Assembly (NCBI GenBank): GCA_030706015.1
Contig: JAUZPI010000002.1
Coordinates: 62,001 to 126,000, forward strand
Reading direction: 5' to 3'
DNA length: 64,000 nt
Source of the DNA: Bacillota bacterium
Lineage (GTDB): Bacteria > Bacillota > Clostridia > Clostridiales > Clostridiaceae
Every line of letters starts with the position of its first letter. The first letter of the stretch is position 1. The notes under the pieces were generated by a model. That model made no database searches. It was given only the letters and a program-made list of their open reading frames with translations, and had not been told where the DNA came from. A program made the position numbers and the translations under genes. This document shows, one piece after another, positions 37,205 through 47,135 of this stretch.

Positions 37205-37736
37205 ACGATCTATCGGAATTTCAATAATTATGTTATTAGTATTGTTCTTGGCATATAGCACAATTGGTGTTGGTGTGACCATATTTATTTTAGCAATTAT
37301 CTTTTTAGTACAAGCTACATTATTTACTATCAAACCAGAATTCCATGACAAATTCATAGAATTTATGAATCCAGCGCTTTATGATATATATAAGGAAAAA
37401 GGTGCAGACTTTATTGGAAAAAAAAGAAGAATCAATATCATATGTTACTATATCCTCTCTGTTTTATTTATTTTTAATTCTATAATGCAAATGAAGATAT
37501 CCAGGAGATTAGGGACACAACCTTTGTTTAACTATAAAGATTATTTAATAATCGCAGTGATAATGATACCTTTAGCTGTTGTTGTAGGTTATGTTAGCAG
37601 GTTTATTCTAAAGAAATCAAAAACTGCTAGTGAAGATTTAGCATGGAATTTAATACTGGGTATTGGAATTGCTGCCGTTGTAATTATTGTCACGGGTATT
37701 TACTTTTTACACTTTATATTCAGTATAATATCCTAG
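37197..37736 (+). CDS. Integral membrane protein, unknown, coupled to the preceding gene
   Basis: 179 aa with about five TM helices: two at the N-terminus (~5-43), a soluble stretch ~45-75 (FHDKFIEFMNPALYDIYKEKG), then three more to the C-terminus. The conserved-looking PALYDIYKEKGADFIGKK block may be cytosolic. Function unknown. The overlap with the preceding four-helix protein suggests the two act together, for example as a small transport or sensing pair. Confidence 0.72.
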   Translation: MSKRSIGISIIMLLVLFLAYSTIGVGVTIFILAIIFLVQATLFTIKPEFHDKFIEFMNPALYDIYKEKGADFIGKKRRINIICYYILSVLFIFNSIMQMKISRRLGTQPLFNYKDYLIIAVIMIPLAVVVGYVSRFILKKSKTASEDLAWNLILGIGIAAVVIIVTGIYFLHFIFSIIS

Positions 37737-37900
37737 AAGGAAAAAAAGAGAGATTTGAGGATATCAAATAAAAAACTCAAAACTAACAATATCAGTTTTG
37801 CTGACACTGATGAAGTTGTTAGCAGGTGTATTAATGAATTTGGATACTTATAAATTATGTGAGATACGAAAGTTATTTTGTTCATTAAAGGGGGGAAAAT

Positions 37901-38719
37901 ATGTTTGGAGCAATTGCAGGAGATGTAATTGGGTCAACCTATGAATGGCATAATGTAAAAAATATAGAATTTGAACTTTTTAGTAGAGAATCTAGGTTTA
38001 CTGATGACACTGTTATGACAATAGCTGTGGCAGAGGCAATTTTGAATAAAAGAAAGTTTAAAAATCCTTTCAAGGATAATGCTCATTCAAAAGAAGCTTA
38101 TGCATACGCCTTGAAAGCCTATGGAAAAAGGCATCCTAATGCTGGTTATGGTAATATGTTTAATGAATGGTTATCTGCCAAATCTATCAAACCCTACAAT
38201 AGCTTTGGTAACGGATCAGCTATGAGGGTTAGCCCAGTTGGATTTGCCTTTAACTCAATTGAGGAAGTTTTGAAAGAGGCAAAGAGAAGTGCCATGGTAA
38301 CTCATAATCATAAGCAGGGGATTAGGGGAGCCCAGTCTATTGCTGGTGCCGTATATTTTGCTAGAATAGGCAAGGATAAAAGCTTTATAAAAAACTTTAT
38401 ACAGCACAATTTTAAATATAATCTTGAATTTACACTTGATGAAATAAGAGAAGGATATGCATTTGACTCCAGCTGCCAAGGCTCAGTACCACAAGCAATT
38501 GTCGCTTTTTTAGAATCAGAAGATTATGAAGATGCTATTCGAAAAGCAATATCAATAGGTGGTGATAGCGATACTATTGCATGTATGACGGGAGGAATAG
38601 CCCAAGCTTATTATAGGAAAATTCCAAAGATAATAGTAGACCAGGTGATGCTTCGTTTGGATTCAGGATTTAAAGAGGTTATCAGACAATTTAATAGTAA
38701 ATATGATATACAATACTAG
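37901..38719 (+). CDS. ADP-ribosylglycohydrolase (DraG family)
   Basis: 272 aa. Removes ADP-ribose from proteins or small molecules using two Mg ions. Metal motifs: GAIAGDVIGS at the start, FTDDTVMTIAVAEA (~38-50), FGNGSAMRVSPVG and GGDSDTIACMTGGIAQA near the C-terminus. Strong GGGGGG ribosome site. No ADP-ribosyltransferase is visible nearby, so its target is unknown. Confidence 0.92.
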   Translation: MFGAIAGDVIGSTYEWHNVKNIEFELFSRESRFTDDTVMTIAVAEAILNKRKFKNPFKDNAHSKEAYAYALKAYGKRHPNAGYGNMFNEWLSAKSIKPYNSFGNGSAMRVSPVGFAFNSIEEVLKEAKRSAMVTHNHKQGIRGAQSIAGAVYFARIGKDKSFIKNFIQHNFKYNLEFTLDEIREGYAFDSSCQGSVPQAIVAFLESEDYEDAIRKAISIGGDSDTIACMTGGIAQAYYRKIPKIIVDQVMLRLDSGFKEVIRQFNSKYDIQY

Positions 38720-38770
38720 GAGGTATATTAGTATTAGAATATAATTAAATATTAAGTGTTGAACTCAAAT

Positions 38771-38818
38771 AAGCCGCTATGCAGTTGTAATTACATAGCG
38801 GCTTGCTTTATTTTATTA
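38771..38818 (+). terminator. Terminator between the DraG-type gene and the reductase gene
   Basis: AAGCCGCTATG (38771-38781) pairs with CATAGCGGCTT (38794-38804), followed by TGCTTTATTTTATT. It lies between convergent genes. Confidence 0.88.
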
Positions 38819-39638
38819 GTTCCATATACTTTTTAAGACTCTCTTCCCAGTTTGGCAGTTCAAGGTTAAAACAGTTTTTTAGCATTATAGTACTTACAGC
38901 AGAATATTTTGGTCTTTGAGCTTTGAGGGATAGAAAGTTTTGGGGGAGTTCAAGAACGCTTTTTTCTACTCCAGAATTGTTAAGAATACCTTGAACCCAA
39001 TGGCTTTTCGTAATTGGGTGTGGACTAGCACAGTTGTAAATGCCGTATAAATTTGAATTCATCATTACATTTATGCAGTTTGATAAATCTTCGATATAGG
39101 TTGGATTACCTATTTCATCGCTGCATACAAATACGGGTATATTTTTATTTTTAATTATTTTCTTTACAAAACAATCCTCGTCGCCAAATAACCACCCTAT
39201 TCTTAAAATGAAAAACTTACTACACACGGTTCTGATAAGTTTTTCACCAGCTAATTTAGTTTTTCCGTATACGTTTACAGGGTTGCATTCGTCTGTTTCA
39301 TAATAAGGTGTGTTTTTTGAATCGCCATAAACTGAACTAGTAGACATGTAGAATATAGGTATGTTTAATAAACTGCAGGCATGAGCTACATTCAAGGTTC
39401 CGATAGTATTAATAGTATAAGCATCCGTTTCATTAGCTTCACAGGAATCTATATTATCCATGGACTCAGCATGAATTACAATATTTGGTGAAATATTTGC
39501 AATTATATCAAGTACCGCTGATTTCTTTGTTACATCCAGATTGTCCATTGAAAAATCATAAATCTTATGTTCTGATTTTAAGGAGCTTGTTAAGTATTTA
39601 CCAATGCCATGGTCCGCACCCGTAATTAGTATGTTCAT
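38808..39638 (-). CDS. dTDP-4-dehydrorhamnose reductase-like SDR (RmlD family)
   Basis: 276 aa extended short-chain dehydrogenase. Begins MNILITGADHGIGKYL (cofactor loop), then NVIHAESMDNID, STSSVYGD and the catalytic YGKTK (Tyr-x3-Lys), with the RmlD-type C-terminus SHWVQGIL. RmlD makes dTDP-L-rhamnose, but no rmlA, rmlB or rmlC gene lies nearby, so it may serve another nucleotide sugar or be regulatory, as in MAT2B-like proteins. Single gene. Confidence 0.82.
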   Translation of the reverse strand: MNILITGADHGIGKYLTSSLKSEHKIYDFSMDNLDVTKKSAVLDIIANISPNIVIHAESMDNIDSCEANETDAYTINTIGTLNVAHACSLLNIPIFYMSTSSVYGDSKNTPYYETDECNPVNVYGKTKLAGEKLIRTVCSKFFILRIGWLFGDEDCFVKKIIKNKNIPVFVCSDEIGNPTYIEDLSNCINVMMNSNLYGIYNCASPHPITKSHWVQGILNNSGVEKSVLELPQNFLSLKAQRPKYSAVSTIMLKNCFNLELPNWEESLKKYMELIK

Positions 39639-39834
39639 TTATATATCCCCCCGTTTACTTTATTCACTTGATATTGAAATTATATGAATGAAATTAGATA
39701 AATAATACAAATTTTAAATGAATATACGAATAAAAATATTTATAAATTATAGTCTGATGCTGTGTTCCAATATTTACAATGAGGTATAATAGTGATATAA
39801 TCTTTGTTCACATAATTTGTTGGAGGAAAATAAA

Positions 39835-42132
39835 ATGGCTGTAAATGAAACTGAAATGAATTTTGAGAAAAGAAAGCTTGATGAAACCAGGCTTTGGGTA
39901 GATGAGCAAATAGCAGAAAAAAGACAAAGTGATATAGAATTTCAAAAGAAAATAGCGGAATTAAAAAAACAATCAAAAGGTAGATATAGTGAAGAATTAG
40001 AAACCACACAAAAGTTATATGAGATTACCCATAAAAGCTTAGAGGAATTTAATGAGGCAAAACAGCAGCCATATTTTGCTAGAATAGATTTCAGGGAGAG
40101 GCTTAGAACCGATGTTGAAAGCTATTATATTGGCAAGTTTGGATTGGGTGATAATCAGGATGAGATTGTAATTGATTGGAGGGCACCCATTGCAGATTTA
40201 TATTACAGCGGTACTGAAGGCAAGGTATCCTATGAAGCACCTTTAGGTTTTATTGATGGTGAATTATCACTTAAGAGAAAATTCCTAATTAAGGCTGGGG
40301 ATTTAATTAATGTTTTCGATGAAGGAATTAATGAGATAATTTTAAAGTCTGGTGTTGAAGAGAAGGAAGGGAATGCTCTTATAGATGAATTTTTGAAAAT
40401 AAATTTAGAGCAAAGCACCAGCAGTAAGCTGAGGGATATTGTAGCCACTATACAAAAGGAACAAAATGACGTAATAAGAGCCGATAAAAATTCTCCAGTA
40501 ATTGTACAAGGTTCAGCCGGATCAGGTAAGACAACTATAGCTCTTCATAGACTTGCTTATTTATTATATAAATACAAGAATACATTAAAGCCTTCTGATG
40601 TTTTGGTTATTGCACCTAATAGGGTTTTCTTAGATTATATTTCTGAAGTATTACCAAGTCTTGGGGTTGAAAGTGTAAGGCAAAAAACCTTTGAGGAAAT
40701 TGCATTGGAAGTGCTGCAGCTGAAATATAAGGTTTATAATAAGGATAAAAAATTAGCTAAGGTATTAGAGGAAAGTGACAATGAAAAGGTTAAATATATA
40801 ACGAGCAGTAGTAAGCTTAAAGGTTCCATGTTATTTAAGGCAATTGTAGATAGATATTTAAGGTATTTGGAGATTCAGGATTCAATGGTGGATGATATTA
40901 AGGTAAATGGTAATGTACTATTTGAAAGTAAGGAGATTAGGAGATTATTTACAAAGGATATGGTACATTTACCTTTGGATGCGAGAAAAGAGGAAATCAA
41001 AAAATACTTTAATTTGAAAGTACAGGAAAAGATATTAGATTTAGTGGATAGGGTTAACTTTACTTATGAATATGCAATTGCGCGAATTAAAAAAACTATG
41101 GAAGACAGCGTAGAACGTAGGAAAAAGTTAATAGAAATTTACGATGAGAGAGATAATAAGAAAAGAGAAATTCAAATCTTGGCGAGAGAAGAGCTTGATA
41201 ATTATTTCGATAATTGGAAGCACAGCAATCCAAGAAGATTGCTAGAACAGCTATATTGTAATGAGGAAATATTTAAAGAGGTAACTGCCGGTAAAGTACC
41301 AGAGTTATTATTTAATTATTTAGCCAGTGAGTATAAGGAAAATGAACAGAATAATATTGTAGATAGTGATGACTTAGCAATAATGTTATATTTAAAGTTT
41401 AGGATAGAGGGCATACCAGAAAAACATAAATATAAGCATATAGTGGTTGATGAAGCGCAGGATTATAGTTTATTCCAATACGTTTCTATTAAAATGATGG
41501 CAGCTAACGATTCCTGTACCATAGTGGGAGATCTAGGTCAAGGAATATACTATTATAAAGGTATAGAGAGCTGGGAGAAACTTATAGATAGCGTATTTGA
41601 GAATAATGCTAGCTATGTTCCGCTTACTCAAAGCTATAGATCTACTATTGAAATTATTGATTTTGCAAATAAGGTATTAAGTAAGCAAAAGGGTAGTTTA
41701 AAGCCTGCACTGCCTGTTTTAAGACATGGTAAGGCGCCTCAGGTTATAAGTTTTGTTAATAATAAAGAATTTGCTAAGTCATTAGACGAAATAGCGGTTG
41801 AAGTAGAGGAAATGAAGAAGAAAACAGTTGCAGTAATCGGTAGAACTTATGATGAATGCAAAAAAATTAAAGAAGCTTTAAATAAATATAGCAGTTTTAA
41901 ATGGCAATTAATAAAAGATACAGATAAGACCTTAAATATGGATAAGATAATTATTCCATCGTATATGACAAAAGGGTTAGAATTTGATTGTAGCGTAATT
42001 TATAATTGTAATGAAGAAAACTATGGTGACAATGAGCTGGATAAAAAGATTCTTTATGTGGCATTAACAAGAGCGCTTCATTTTCAATATGTTTTTTACA
42101 ATGGAAATATATCACCATTGATTTCGGAATAA
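39835..42132 (+). CDS. helD: HelD-type helicase-like RNA polymerase recycling ATPase
   Basis: 765 aa. The N-terminal long coiled-coil arm (~1-85, EKRKLDETRLWVDEQIAEKR) and the sequence YFARIDFRERL..YYIGKFGLGD..IDWRAPIADLYY are characteristic of HelD. The helicase core has QGSAGSGKTT, VDEAQDYS, GDLGQGIYYYKG, LTQSYRST, SYMTKGLEFD and YVALTRAL. In Bacillus it frees stalled RNA polymerase from DNA or RNA. GGAGG lies before ATG 39835; an upstream TTG at 39817 would lie ahead of that site. Confidence 0.93.
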   Translation: MAVNETEMNFEKRKLDETRLWVDEQIAEKRQSDIEFQKKIAELKKQSKGRYSEELETTQKLYEITHKSLEEFNEAKQQPYFARIDFRERLRTDVESYYIGKFGLGDNQDEIVIDWRAPIADLYYSGTEGKVSYEAPLGFIDGELSLKRKFLIKAGDLINVFDEGINEIILKSGVEEKEGNALIDEFLKINLEQSTSSKLRDIVATIQKEQNDVIRADKNSPVIVQGSAGSGKTTIALHRLAYLLYKYKNTLKPSDVLVIAPNRVFLDYISEVLPSLGVESVRQKTFEEIALEVLQLKYKVYNKDKKLAKVLEESDNEKVKYITSSSKLKGSMLFKAIVDRYLRYLEIQDSMVDDIKVNGNVLFESKEIRRLFTKDMVHLPLDARKEEIKKYFNLKVQEKILDLVDRVNFTYEYAIARIKKTMEDSVERRKKLIEIYDERDNKKREIQILAREELDNYFDNWKHSNPRRLLEQLYCNEEIFKEVTAGKVPELLFNYLASEYKENEQNNIVDSDDLAIMLYLKFRIEGIPEKHKYKHIVVDEAQDYSLFQYVSIKMMAANDSCTIVGDLGQGIYYYKGIESWEKLIDSVFENNASYVPLTQSYRSTIEIIDFANKVLSKQKGSLKPALPVLRHGKAPQVISFVNNKEFAKSLDEIAVEVEEMKKKTVAVIGRTYDECKKIKEALNKYSSFKWQLIKDTDKTLNMDKIIIPSYMTKGLEFDCSVIYNCNEENYGDNELDKKILYVALTRALHFQYVFYNGNISPLISE

Positions 42133-42255
42133 AACTGAATTAAGATGATAAATGGTGTTTAATAATAACAATTATTATGGTAGAATATTATGGAAATGAA
42201 AAAATATAGGGCGAAAATTTAATAATTTTTAAATATATATGCAGGAGGGAAAATA

Positions 42256-43434
42256 ATGAGTGCTATTAAAATGAAAGACAATGTATATTGGGTGGGAGTC
42301 CATGATGCAGGTTTAAGAGTATTTGATATAATAATGGAAACAAAAAAAGGAACTACATACAATTCATATTTAATTGATGACGAAAAGGTAGCTATAGTTG
42401 ATACAGTTAAAGATGGTTTTTTTGATGACTTCATCTCAAATATTAGAAGTGTTATAGGTGATAGAAAAGTAGATTATATTATAGTACAGCATACTGAACC
42501 TGATCACAGCGGATCACTTTACAGACTTTTAGAAATATATCCAGAAGCAGTAGTTATAGCAACTAAAGCAGCTATAACCTATGCATCAGAAATAGTTAAT
42601 AAAGAATTTAAAAGTCAAGATGCTGTTGCAATGGGAAAATTAAATCTAGGAAAGACTACATTAAATTTCATATCAGCGCCTAATTTACATTGGCCAGATA
42701 CTATGTTTACCTATGTGGAAGAAGCAAAGGTACTATTTACATGCGATTTCTTAGGATGTCACTACTGTCCAAAGGAAGGAATAACTGATGAATGTGCAGA
42801 TGATTATTTTGAAGAAATGCAATACTATTTTGATGTTATCATGGGACCGTTTAAAAAATTTGTGCTTGCTGGCTTAGATAAAATTAAAGATTTAGAAATT
42901 GATATTGCAGCACCAAGCCATGGCCCATTACATGTGGATGATATTGAAAAATATACAGGACTTTATAAAGAATGGGCAACAGAACAGCTTCCAAAAGAAA
43001 AAAATGTACAAATTTTCTACATTACTGCTTATGGAAATACAGGAAAGATGGCTGAATACCTTGCTAAGAAAATAAATGAAAAAGGTGTAAGGGCTGAAAG
43101 TCATGAGATTACAAGTATGGATATGAATGATCTTATTAAGCTTGTAGAAGGTGCTTCTGGTATTATGGTGGGTTCACCAACAATAAATCAAGATGCTGTA
43201 AAGCCAGCTTGGGATATGCTTTCACTAGTATGTGCTATAACAAATAGAGGCAAAGCAGCAGCAGCTTTTGGTTCCTATGGATGGAGCGGCGAAGGTGTTA
43301 CAATGCTTACGGAGAGATTAAAATCTTTGAAATTCAAAACTGTACAGGAAGGCTTAAAATTTAAATTTGTGCCTGATAAGAAAGAATTTGAGGCAGCTGA
43401 TGAGTTTATAGATAAATACATGGAATTACTATAA
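42256..43434 (+). CDS. fprA: Flavodiiron protein (FprA, oxygen/NO reductase)
   Basis: 392 aa. N-terminal metallo-beta-lactamase domain with the diiron ligands QHTEPDHSGSL, HWPDTMFTY, CDFLGCHYCP and PSHGPLH; C-terminal flavodoxin domain from ~255 with the FMN loop TAYGNTGKM and GSPTINQDAVKPAWDM. Reduces O2 to water or NO to N2O with electrons from rubredoxin, an oxygen-defence enzyme in clostridia. GCAGGAGGG precedes ATG 42256. Single gene ended by a very long hairpin. Confidence 0.95.
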   Translation: MSAIKMKDNVYWVGVHDAGLRVFDIIMETKKGTTYNSYLIDDEKVAIVDTVKDGFFDDFISNIRSVIGDRKVDYIIVQHTEPDHSGSLYRLLEIYPEAVVIATKAAITYASEIVNKEFKSQDAVAMGKLNLGKTTLNFISAPNLHWPDTMFTYVEEAKVLFTCDFLGCHYCPKEGITDECADDYFEEMQYYFDVIMGPFKKFVLAGLDKIKDLEIDIAAPSHGPLHVDDIEKYTGLYKEWATEQLPKEKNVQIFYITAYGNTGKMAEYLAKKINEKGVRAESHEITSMDMNDLIKLVEGASGIMVGSPTINQDAVKPAWDMLSLVCAITNRGKAAAAFGSYGWSGEGVTMLTERLKSLKFKTVQEGLKFKFVPDKKEFEAADEFIDKYMELL

Positions 43435-43452
43435 TACAGCAAAAAGATAATT

Positions 43453-43535
43453 GCTCTGTTTTATGTTGATTTTTATTTAATGCTCTTTACATTAAATAAA
43501 AATCAACATTATGTTAAACAGGGCATTTTCTTTAG
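43453..43535. terminator. Long bidirectional terminator between fprA and the arginase gene
   Basis: A perfect 20-bp stem (43463-43482 with 43490-43509, seven-base loop) extended by GCTCTGTTT / AAACAGGGC, with T-rich flanks. It separates convergent genes. Confidence 0.92.
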
Positions 43536-44431
43536 TTAAAGTGCTTAAAAGTCCAATCTATTAGGTCCATTACCAGGCTTGTAGTTGTATCACCTTTATC
43601 AAGCAGTGTATTTAATTCAACTAAATCCATTGATTTAACAAGTTTGGACTCAGCTAGTTTTTGTAGTACTATTTTTGCCTCCTCTATACTCATACCGTCT
43701 AAAACAGGAGTGCCAGTACCAGGAACTAAATTAGGATCTAGGCAATCTATATCAAAGCTAAGATGAACAGCTTTTATACCTTGCATTGAAATTTTATTCA
43801 TAACCTCTTTAAGAATTGCTTCTATACCCATGTTTCTAACAGCTTTAGTTGAGTACACATTTAATTTGAGTTCTTTTATTAATTCTAATTCACCTTTATC
43901 TAAATCTCTTGCACCTATTATGAACACATTTTCAGGTTTGATTTTTCTTCCTGAGTAATATAAATTTGTAAGTTCTGATGGTCCTATACCCATGGCTGAG
44001 GCAAGAGGCATTCCGTGAATGTTACCTGATTCTGTTGTTTCATGAGTATTGATATCGCCGTGAGCATCAACCCAAATTACCCCTAAATTATTATAGTATT
44101 TACTTGCTCCGCATATACTTCCTAGTCCTATGGAGTGATCTCCACCAATGATAAATGGAAAGTGTCCCTGAGATAAAGTTTTATATACTTCATCAGCAAG
44201 GCTGGTATTAACATCTACAATAGGCTTTAAATATTTCATTTTTGGGTTGTGAGCATATTTTTCACAAACATTTACTTCAGGTACGTAAATATTTCCGCAG
44301 TCATAGGTTTTATGGTTATTATCATTTATAACCTGTATTACATTTTTTTCTCTTAACTTATCAGGGGCTAAATTTGCACCTTCTCTGTCACAACCATAAA
44401 ATAGAGGTACTCCAATCAAATTTACATTCAT
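43532..44431 (-). CDS. rocF: Arginase
   Basis: 299 aa ureohydrolase. Binuclear manganese motifs: FIIGGDHSIGLGS, VIWVDAHGDINTHE and LSFDIDCLDPNLVPGTGTPV. The EANLAPDKLR block near the start and overall length fit arginase better than agmatinase. Hydrolyses arginine to ornithine and urea. Stop lies within the long terminator. The 352-bp gap to the next gene (44432-44783) is AT-rich and holds divergent promoters but no clear gene. Confidence 0.92.
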   Translation of the reverse strand: MNVNLIGVPLFYGCDREGANLAPDKLREKNVIQVINDNNHKTYDCGNIYVPEVNVCEKYAHNPKMKYLKPIVDVNTSLADEVYKTLSQGHFPFIIGGDHSIGLGSICGASKYYNNLGVIWVDAHGDINTHETTESGNIHGMPLASAMGIGPSELTNLYYSGRKIKPENVFIIGARDLDKGELELIKELKLNVYSTKAVRNMGIEAILKEVMNKISMQGIKAVHLSFDIDCLDPNLVPGTGTPVLDGMSIEEAKIVLQKLAESKLVKSMDLVELNTLLDKGDTTTSLVMDLIDWTFKHFN

Positions 44432-44783
44432 CTATACTACCACCTTTCCTACAATTATAGCTTTATATTTTATACTATATTTTATTTAAGTTTTGATAAA
44501 ATTCTAATGATTTCCTAAATGTTTAATTAATTTAGTTGTTAAAAGTTTTGACGTCAGAACAATGCACGAATTGATTATATAGCAATTTGAAAAAATGAAA
44601 AGTAGTAAAAGTAAAATAAGAAAATTACAAATAGTTGCATAATAAATAAACATACATAAGAAAATACATAGGTATTTATATTTTGTTGATATATGTGATA
44701 TTATAGTATCATGTGTATCATGGCTAATTAAAATTTAATCAAAAATACTCATAAATATTAGAAAAAAAGTTGGAGGTAATATT

Positions 44784-45182
44784 ATGAATAAGGAGAGCAT
44801 AATATCATTTTTGAAAGATAATGGAATGGACGATATTGAGGAAATAAAATTTAATGATAAGGTATTGGTTTTCAGATTCTTTTTTGATTTTGATGATGAT
44901 GAGTTAAATGCTGCAAAAGCTTATGCAAATGATGAATGTGAAGAGGATGAAGAAAGTGAAGCATGGTACGAAGAATTTTACTTACCATATCTAAGTGATT
45001 TAGCAGTGGATAATGTGGGAGATATATTAGAAGAATTAATGGAGGAGCTGGAAATAAGTTCTCAGTTTATTTCTTACAATGTTGAGAAAGAAAGCAGCGA
45101 ATATAGTGAAATTGTAGCTATTTTTCATGAAGAAGATGAAGAAGTTGAAATTGAAAAGATTCTTGATGAATTGAATATATAA
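44784..45182 (+). CDS. Highly acidic protein of unknown function
   Basis: 132 aa, extremely rich in Asp and Glu (FFDFDDDELNAAKAYANDEC; EEDEESEAWYEEFYLPYLSD; FHEEDEEVEIEKILDELNI), with no TM helix. GGAGG precedes ATG 44784. I recall similar acidic clostridial proteins without known function. An acidic surface mimicking nucleic acid, or a partner of a basic protein, is only a guess. Lies before the tRNA-Glu gene. Confidence 0.72.
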   Translation: MNKESIISFLKDNGMDDIEEIKFNDKVLVFRFFFDFDDDELNAAKAYANDECEEDEESEAWYEEFYLPYLSDLAVDNVGDILEELMEELEISSQFISYNVEKESSEYSEIVAIFHEEDEEVEIEKILDELNI

Positions 45183-45293
45183 ACTTATTAAACAAGTTTA
45201 TATATTATTGAGAATGCTGCCGATAGAAAAAGAGAATAAGAGCATAGTCCATATAAACTGGCTAGAGGTTATAAAAATGATAACATTTTCAAC

Positions 45294-45321
45294 TTGAAAC
45301 TATGTATAAAAGTGATATAAT
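45294..45321 (+). promoter_or_regulatory. Promoter of tRNA-Glu
   Basis: TTGAAA (45294-45299), 16-base spacer, TATAAT (45316-45321), 20 bases before the tRNA. Confidence 0.75.
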
Positions 45322-45341
45322 AGTATCAGTTGCTGTTATAT

Positions 45342-45416
45342 GGCCTCATAGTCAAGCGGTCAAGACGCCGCCCTCTCACGGCGGAAACTGGGGTTCGATT
45401 CCCCATGGGGCTGCCA
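45342..45416 (+). tRNA. tRNA-Glu (anticodon CTC)
   Basis: Complete cloverleaf with encoded CCA. Acceptor GGCCTCA / TGGGGCT with two G-T pairs, anticodon stem CCGCC/GGCGG around the loop CTCTCAC (anticodon CTC, reads GAG), T-arm TGGGG-TTCGATT-CCCCA. Own promoter and terminator, so a single-gene unit. Confidence 0.97.
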
Positions 45417-45424
45417 TTATTAAG

Positions 45425-45457
45425 CACACAAACTTGGTTTGTGTGTTTTTATTTTTT
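45425..45457 (+). terminator. Terminator after tRNA-Glu
   Basis: CACACAAAC-TTG-GTTTGTGTG stem of 9 bp, then TTTTTATTTTTT. Confidence 0.9.
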
Positions 45458-45502
45458 GTAATATAAAATATGTATTATGCCTTAAAGTTTTAATTTTGAA
45501 TA

Positions 45503-45530
45503 AATAAAAAAGTCAAGTACATAGTACTTG
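45503..45530 (-). terminator. Terminator after the Spo0E-like gene
   Basis: On the minus strand CAAGTAC-TAT-GTACTTG is followed by ACTTTTTT. Confidence 0.7.
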
Positions 45531-45593
45531 GCCTAAATTAAATCAATAAATAATAAACAATAAGTAGCAATCAGAAGAAACAAAAAAACAAAT

Positions 45594-45770
45594 TTATGCA
45601 GCGTGGTTATATGTAGATTTCAACATCTCATATTTAACTAAAAGCTTGTCTAGCTCTTGACTGCACAACACAACATTTGAATCAGTTAACTCATTGTTGC
45701 AGATTAAATTGTGTAAAGATTCCCTTAGTGATTCAATTCGATAATTTAATATGTTGAGATAAAAATTCAT
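45594..45770 (-). CDS. Spo0E-like aspartyl-phosphate phosphatase
   Basis: 58 aa. Two-helix protein with the Spo0E signature SQELDKLLVKY (S-x-E-L-D) in the second helix and a first helix IESLRESLHNLI. Family members remove phosphate from Spo0A and so delay sporulation; clostridia lack the full phosphorelay and may use them directly on Spo0A. ATG 45770 is preferred because GGGGGTG lies ahead of it; a GTG three codons upstream overlaps that site. Confidence 0.85.
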   Translation of the reverse strand: MNFYLNILNYRIESLRESLHNLICNNELTDSNVVLCSQELDKLLVKYEMLKSTYNHAA

Positions 45771-46021
45771 ATAAAACACCCCCTTATTTCAAAATACCCC
45801 TTAATTCTGATTGCACGTATATTTTACCAAATATCCGAAACTATGTAAAATCATTTTAATTGCCTTTAATAGTCAATTATATACAAAAAGTGCCATAAAG
45901 TATGATAAAAACCATCATAATCTACAATTTACTATTTATGTAAAATCACTCAGGTGTTGAAAAAAGCTGAATGGTAATATATGTAAATATCGAAAATGGT
46001 CATATTAAAGGAATAAAAAAG

Positions 46022-46049
46022 TTGTTTTATGTTACTTATATGATATAAT
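46022..46049 (+). promoter_or_regulatory. Promoter of glpX
   Basis: TTGTTT (46022-46027), 16-base spacer, TATAAT (46044-46049). The rest of 45780-46157 shows no gene. Confidence 0.6.
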
Positions 46050-46157
46050 ATCTATGTAATTAGCGTAATTGTGCAGCATAATTATATTATAGATAACACG
46101 TTTTTACACTAGATGTTTAGTCTATAATTTAATAAGATTGTTATAGGGAGGACAAAT

Positions 46158-47135
46158 ATGTTGAACACAGATTTGGCTATGGGTTTAGTAAGAGTTACGG
46201 AGGCAGCTGCACTAGAGGCTGCTAAATTTATGGGTCGAGGAGATAAGATTGCTGCAGATCAGGCAGCGGTAGATGGAATGGAAAAGGCATTCTCAATGAT
46301 GCCTATTAGAGGAACTGTAGTTATTGGAGAAGGTGAACTAGATGAGGCTCCAATGCTTTACATAGGACAGAAGGTAGGTATTTGGGACGATAATATGCCA
46401 GAGATGGATATAGCAGTTGATCCTTTAGATGGTACTGTTTTAATTGCTAAAGGGCTTTCAAATGCTATAGCAGTAGTTGCCATGGGAACTAAGGGTAGTC
46501 TTTTGCATGCTCCTGATATGTATATGAAGAAAATAGCTGTAGGACCAGGAGCTAAGGGTGCTATAGATATAAATAAATCTGCAAGGGAAAATATTATAAA
46601 TGTGGCTAAAGCTTTAAATAAGGATATCAATGAGCTAACTGTTATTGTTCAGGATAGAGAAAGACATGATCATATTGTAAATGAGGCTAGAGAAGTAGGT
46701 GCAAGAGTAAGGTTCTTCGGAGAAGGGGATGTGGCTGCTGCACTTGCTTGCGGTTTTGAAGAAACAGGAGTAGATCTTCTTATGGGAATCGGCGGAGCAC
46801 CAGAAGGTGTAATTGCTGCTGCGGCTATAAAATGTATGGGTGGAGAAATGCAAGCACAGCTTTTACCACGTAGTGAAGAAGAAAGAAAAAGATGCGATTC
46901 TATGGGTATACCAGATCCAGATAAGATATTTACCATTGACGATTTAGTAAAAAGTGATGATGTTTATTTTGCAGCATCTGCTATCACAGACTGTGATTTG
47001 TTAAAGGGAGTTGTATTTTCAAAGGCTGACCATGCTACAACAAATTCTATAGTTATGAGAGCTAAAACTGGTACTGTAAGATTTGTTGAAGCAAGACACA
47101 ATTTTAGCAAAAGTGAATTATTTCTAAACAAATAA
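46158..47135 (+). CDS. glpX: Class II fructose-1,6-bisphosphatase
   Basis: 325 aa. Gluconeogenic phosphatase; metal and substrate motifs GEGELDEAPMLYIGQ, DIAVDPLDGTVLIAKG, MGIGGAPEGVIAAAAIKCMGG and QLLPRSEEE. AGGGAGGAC precedes ATG 46158. The stop codon TAA (47133-47135) lies in the left end of repeat locus D, so the final residues LNK come from the repeat, like LHK of the radical SAM protein. Confidence 0.95.
   Translation: MLNTDLAMGLVRVTEAAALEAAKFMGRGDKIAADQAAVDGMEKAFSMMPIRGTVVIGEGELDEAPMLYIGQKVGIWDDNMPEMDIAVDPLDGTVLIAKGLSNAIAVVAMGTKGSLLHAPDMYMKKIAVGPGAKGAIDINKSARENIINVAKALNKDINELTVIVQDRERHDHIVNEAREVGARVRFFGEGDVAAALACGFEETGVDLLMGIGGAPEGVIAAAAIKCMGGEMQAQLLPRSEEERKRCDSMGIPDPDKIFTIDDLVKSDDVYFAASAITDCDLLKGVVFSKADHATTNSIVMRAKTGTVRFVEARHNFSKSELFLNK

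Noticed and set aside
37755..37853. 33-codon frame from TTG between the two-membrane-protein unit and the DraG-type gene
   Set aside because: Reads like protein (NNISFADTDEVVSRCINEF) and may be a remnant, but there is no good ribosome site or recognised family.
45342..45416. tRNA-Glu as attachment site of the mobile element
   Set aside because: It is 6 kb from the integrase, is followed by its own terminator, and conserved core genes lie between.
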